Below are positions 61,661 through 64,000 of a stretch of DNA of 64,000 nucleotides, piece after piece (within the stretch, counting starts at the first letter, position 1; each line of letters opens with the position of its first letter). The position numbers were made by a program, and so were the translations under genes. A model generated the notes under the pieces. The model saw nothing but the letters and a program-made list of their open reading frames with translations, ran no database searches and was not told the origin of the DNA. The stretch covers positions 13,343,701-13,407,700 of the forward strand of contig JAVTVX010000004.1 in assembly GCA_033439265.1 (NCBI GenBank). Reading direction: 5' to 3'. The stretch comes from Dillenia suffruticosa. Lineage: Eukaryota > Streptophyta > Magnoliopsida > Dilleniales > Dilleniaceae.

Positions 61661-62099
61661 ACGACTTTTCATGATCGAACCTGTTGATGAAAGTGAAGAG
61701 ACACCACTTCAAGAAGAAGCCGAGTATGAAGAAGAAGATACCTTTCAAGATAAAGATAGACCAGCAATATCAATTCATGCAATGGCCGGAGTTCAAGGGC
61801 CACGAACGATGCGCACCAAGGCAAGAGTCAATACTAGAGAGGTAACCCTCCTCATCGACAACGGATCATCTCTCAACTTTATCAATCATGAGACAGCCGG
61901 ATTGCTAAAGTTACCAGTGGAGAAAGTGTCATCATTCGAAGTAAAAGTTGCAAGTGGCGAAAAGTTACCATGTTCAGAGATCCACCGAGATGTCACCATT
62001 CAAATCCAAGGGTACGACATTCGAACCGACCTCTACTCTTTACCATTAATGGGAATGGACATCGTGCTAGGGGTACAATGGCTCGATACACTTGGATGA
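61660..62099 (+). pseudogene. Third Gypsy element protease
   Basis: After an acidic linker (EEAEYEEEDTF), REVTLLIDNGSSLNFINHET carries the protease active-site block. GMDIVLGVQWLDTLG closes the domain. The reading is continuous with the gag knuckle. Confidence 0.8.
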
Positions 62100-62478
62100 G
62101 TTGTTTCAGATTACAAGAAGCAAGAAATCGAGTTCATGCATGAAGGACGATGGATCAAACTCAAAATGGATAGCAAGGAATTATCTAAAGGATTGGAAAT
62201 ATCAAACATGGAGAAAGCCATCCGGTAGAGCACACAAGCTTATGCAGTGCAAGTAACCTTTGCCTTGAAAGAAGAACAACCTGATCAGAAGAACATTCCA
62301 ACAGAAATGAAGACTTGTTGGCCAGATTCTCGCAAGTCACAAAGGAGCCGAAGAGTCTGCCACCATCAAGGGATTATGATCATGCCCTCCCCTTGAAAGA
62401 GCCCAACAAAACGGTGAAAGTTCCCTCTACCGGTACGCACACTTTCAAAAGGAAGAGATTGAGAAGCAAGTTAAGGAA

Positions 62479-63110
62479 ATGTTAGAGAATGGACTCATCC
62501 GACCAAGCAATAGTCCCTTCTCTAGTCCAGTACTATTAGTCAAGAAGAAGGACAGGTCATGGAGATTCTGCACTGATTACAGAGCCCTTAACAAAGCAAC
62601 AGTTAAGGACCGATTTCCAATTCCTACTATCGATGAGATGATGGACGAATTAGGAGGAGCAAGGTACTTTTCTAAACTTGATCTCAAATCCGGATATCAT
62701 CAAATTCGCATGAAGGAGGAGGACATTCCAAAGACGGCTTTTCGAATACACAATGGCCACTATGAATATCTTGTTATGCCGTTTTGATTGTGCAATGCAC
62801 CAAGCACCTTTCAAGCATGTATGAACGAAACATTTCGGCCATAATTGAGGAAGCATATACTGGTCTTCTTTGATGACATTTTAGTATATTCCAAAACATG
62901 GGAAGATCATCTACATCATCTAGAGGAAGTACTTAGCATCCTTGCAGCCAACCAATTCCACATCAAGCCCTCCAAGTGCACATGGGGACAACAAGAAGTA
63001 GAATACCTTGGCCACATCATCACGGCCAATGGAGTTCGAGTAATTCCGAAGAAAATTGAAGCGGTTTTATCTTGGCCAAAGCCTACAGCCATCACATAAC
63101 TCCGTGGATT
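62479..63110 (+). pseudogene. Third Gypsy element reverse transcriptase
   Basis: [60 protein letters not shown], then the catalytic VFFDDILVYS near 62863-62890 and EYLGHIITANGVRV near 63001. Typical chromovirus RT. Few breaks. Confidence 0.88.
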
Positions 63111-63141
63111 TCTAGGCCTCACCGGATACTACCGAAAATTC

Positions 63142-63640
63142 GTGAAGCATTATGGCAACATTGCCCGACCTCTCACAAACATGCTGAAGAAGGATTCATT
63201 CCAATGGACAACCGAAGTAGAGAAGCCATTTGAAGACCTCAAGCAAGCCATGACGACCACTCCAGTTCTAGCCATGCCAAATTTCAACGAGGACTTTGAA
63301 ATTCACACCGATGCAAGTGCAATTGGCATTGGAGCAGTACTTGTCCAGCAGAAGAGACCATTGGCATACATCAGCAAGACGTTGGGCCCTCAGAAGAAAT
63401 CCTGGTCAGTTTATGCACAAGAAATACTTGCGATAATTAAAGCAATTCATGTGTGGAGACCATACATACTTGGCAGAAAGTTTAAAATCATCACAGATCA
63501 GCAGCCACTTAAAGCACTCTTGGACCAAAAGGTCATGACTCCTCAGCAACAATCATGGGTCACGAAGTTACAAGGATATGAGTTCGAAGTCATCTACCGT
63601 CCAGGCAGGGAAAATCATGTAACAAATGCAATATCAAGAT
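63142..63640 (+). pseudogene. Third Gypsy element RNase H
   Basis: MKHYGNIARPLTNMLKK, then FEIHTDASAIGIGAVLVQ, YAQEILAIIKAIHVWRPYI and IITDQQPLKALLDQK. The end GRENHVTNAISRCEGG is the usual RNase H close. The 3' LTR follows within about 60 bp. Confidence 0.88.
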
Positions 63641-63688
63641 GTGAAGGAGGTAAAGTTCTCATCAACCTTGAGGACAAGGTTCCTCTTC

Positions 63689-63701
63689 AAGGAGGGGCGA
63701 A
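63689..63701 (+). other. Polypurine tract of the third Gypsy element
   Basis: aaggaggggcgaa abuts TGTAACG of the 3' LTR. Confidence 0.85.
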
Positions 63702-64000
63702 TGTAACGAACCCTCAAAAGGCCATGAGCAGCACCAGAGCAGATAGCATGGAGGTTCGCACGGAAGGTCCCAACCAAAGGGTGCGAATGAAAGGCCACGA
63801 CCAAGAGGTATGAGCCAAAGGACACGAGCAAGTAAAAGGTCCCAAGCAGCAAGCCACAAGCAACGTGCTACAAGCAAAGGGCCGCGAGCCAAGGGCCGCG
63901 AGCAATAAGCAACAAGACCATGAGCTAAAGGCCATGACCAATGAGCACCAAGCAAAAGGATATGAGCATAAGGCAATAAGCAATGAGCAACATGCAGCAG
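63702..64000 (+). repeat. 3' LTR of the third Gypsy element, cut by window end
   Basis: Matches 58986-59280 with about 5 % differences, mostly transitions. Includes a tandem aagggccgcgagcc near 63877. Confidence 0.92.

Larger units (their letters stand above)
58986..64000 (+). mobile_element. Third Gypsy element (probable chromovirus, Reina/Galadriel-like), youngest layer
   Basis: 5' LTR 58986-60448, coding remains 60615-63640, PPT 63689-63701, 3' LTR from 63702 to the window end. The left flank is cgcag (58981-58985); the right flank is not visible. Recognised parts are gag, protease, RT and RNase H; no integrase is recognised. The visible LTR stretches differ at about 16 of 294 positions plus a small indel, about 5 %. 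A handful of breaks. Confidence 0.85.

Noticed and set aside
1-64000. A host gene, gene cluster or new defence or biosynthetic system
   Set aside because: Every open frame above about 80 residues is either a recognised transposon domain, a shadow of one, or a low-complexity artefact. The intervening DNA shows no coding pattern.

Overview
This window comes from a flowering plant nuclear genome. It is AT-rich and packed with plant LTR retrotransposons (Ty1/Copia, Tekay/Del and other Ty3/Gypsy lineages). Their primer-binding sites match initiator tRNA-Met, and tRNA-derived SINEs and a CACTA-type DNA transposon lie among them. I see no convincing host protein gene, rRNA, CRISPR array or organellar insert. 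Almost all open frames are scraps of element coding regions or chance frames in low-complexity LTRs. I cannot name the species.

The main result is structural: the window reads best as one nested retrotransposon stack. The base layer is an old plus-strand Copia element of Tork/Angela type (element D). Its 5' LTR appears to start at base 1 and end near 9040, followed by a PBS-like site at 9043-9057. Its coding region lies in three blocks: gag 17552-18264, zinc knuckle/protease/integrase/RT 25528-27390, and RT/RNase H 33808-34840. Its 3' LTR begins at 35777 and continues to at least 49313. All other recognised elements sit inside D or inside its passengers.

Layout. In D's 5' LTR: a minus-strand Copia (A, 957-5593, TSD agaat/agaac) and three SINE-like insertions with target duplications (7607-7691, 7719-7931, 8247-8440). 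In D's long leader: a tRNA-Ser-derived SINE (9592-9760), an Athila/Tat-like Gypsy fragment (about 10180-13450) split by a CACTA transposon (11455-12968), a Copia RNase H fragment (F, about 13580-15353), a SINE with a 17-bp TSD (15865-15983) and a Copia LTR remnant near 16786. In D's gag zinc knuckle: Copia B (18265-25522, minus, TSD TCACT). In D's RT: Copia C (27391-33802, plus, TSD ACATA). In D's 3' LTR: a minus-strand Tekay/Del chromovirus (36586-48225, TSD CTATG), then Copia E (49314 onward, minus). Inside E's protease region sits a second Tekay/Del element (51303-58985, plus). That element's RT region is interrupted by a third, younger Gypsy element (58986 to the window end, plus). The right side is therefore four layers deep.

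Relative ages from LTR pairs, counted by eye on aligned stretches, agree with the nesting: D about 20 % divergent, C about 15 %, Tekay-1 about 14 %, B about 13 %, A about 11 %, the innermost Gypsy about 5 %. All are fossils; the coding regions of the older ones carry many breaks. No previously undescribed gene system was found. The most valuable observations are the nest itself, the empty-site evidence for the SINE-like insertions, the repeat arrays inside leaders and LTRs, and the repeated LTR terminus of the second Tekay element.
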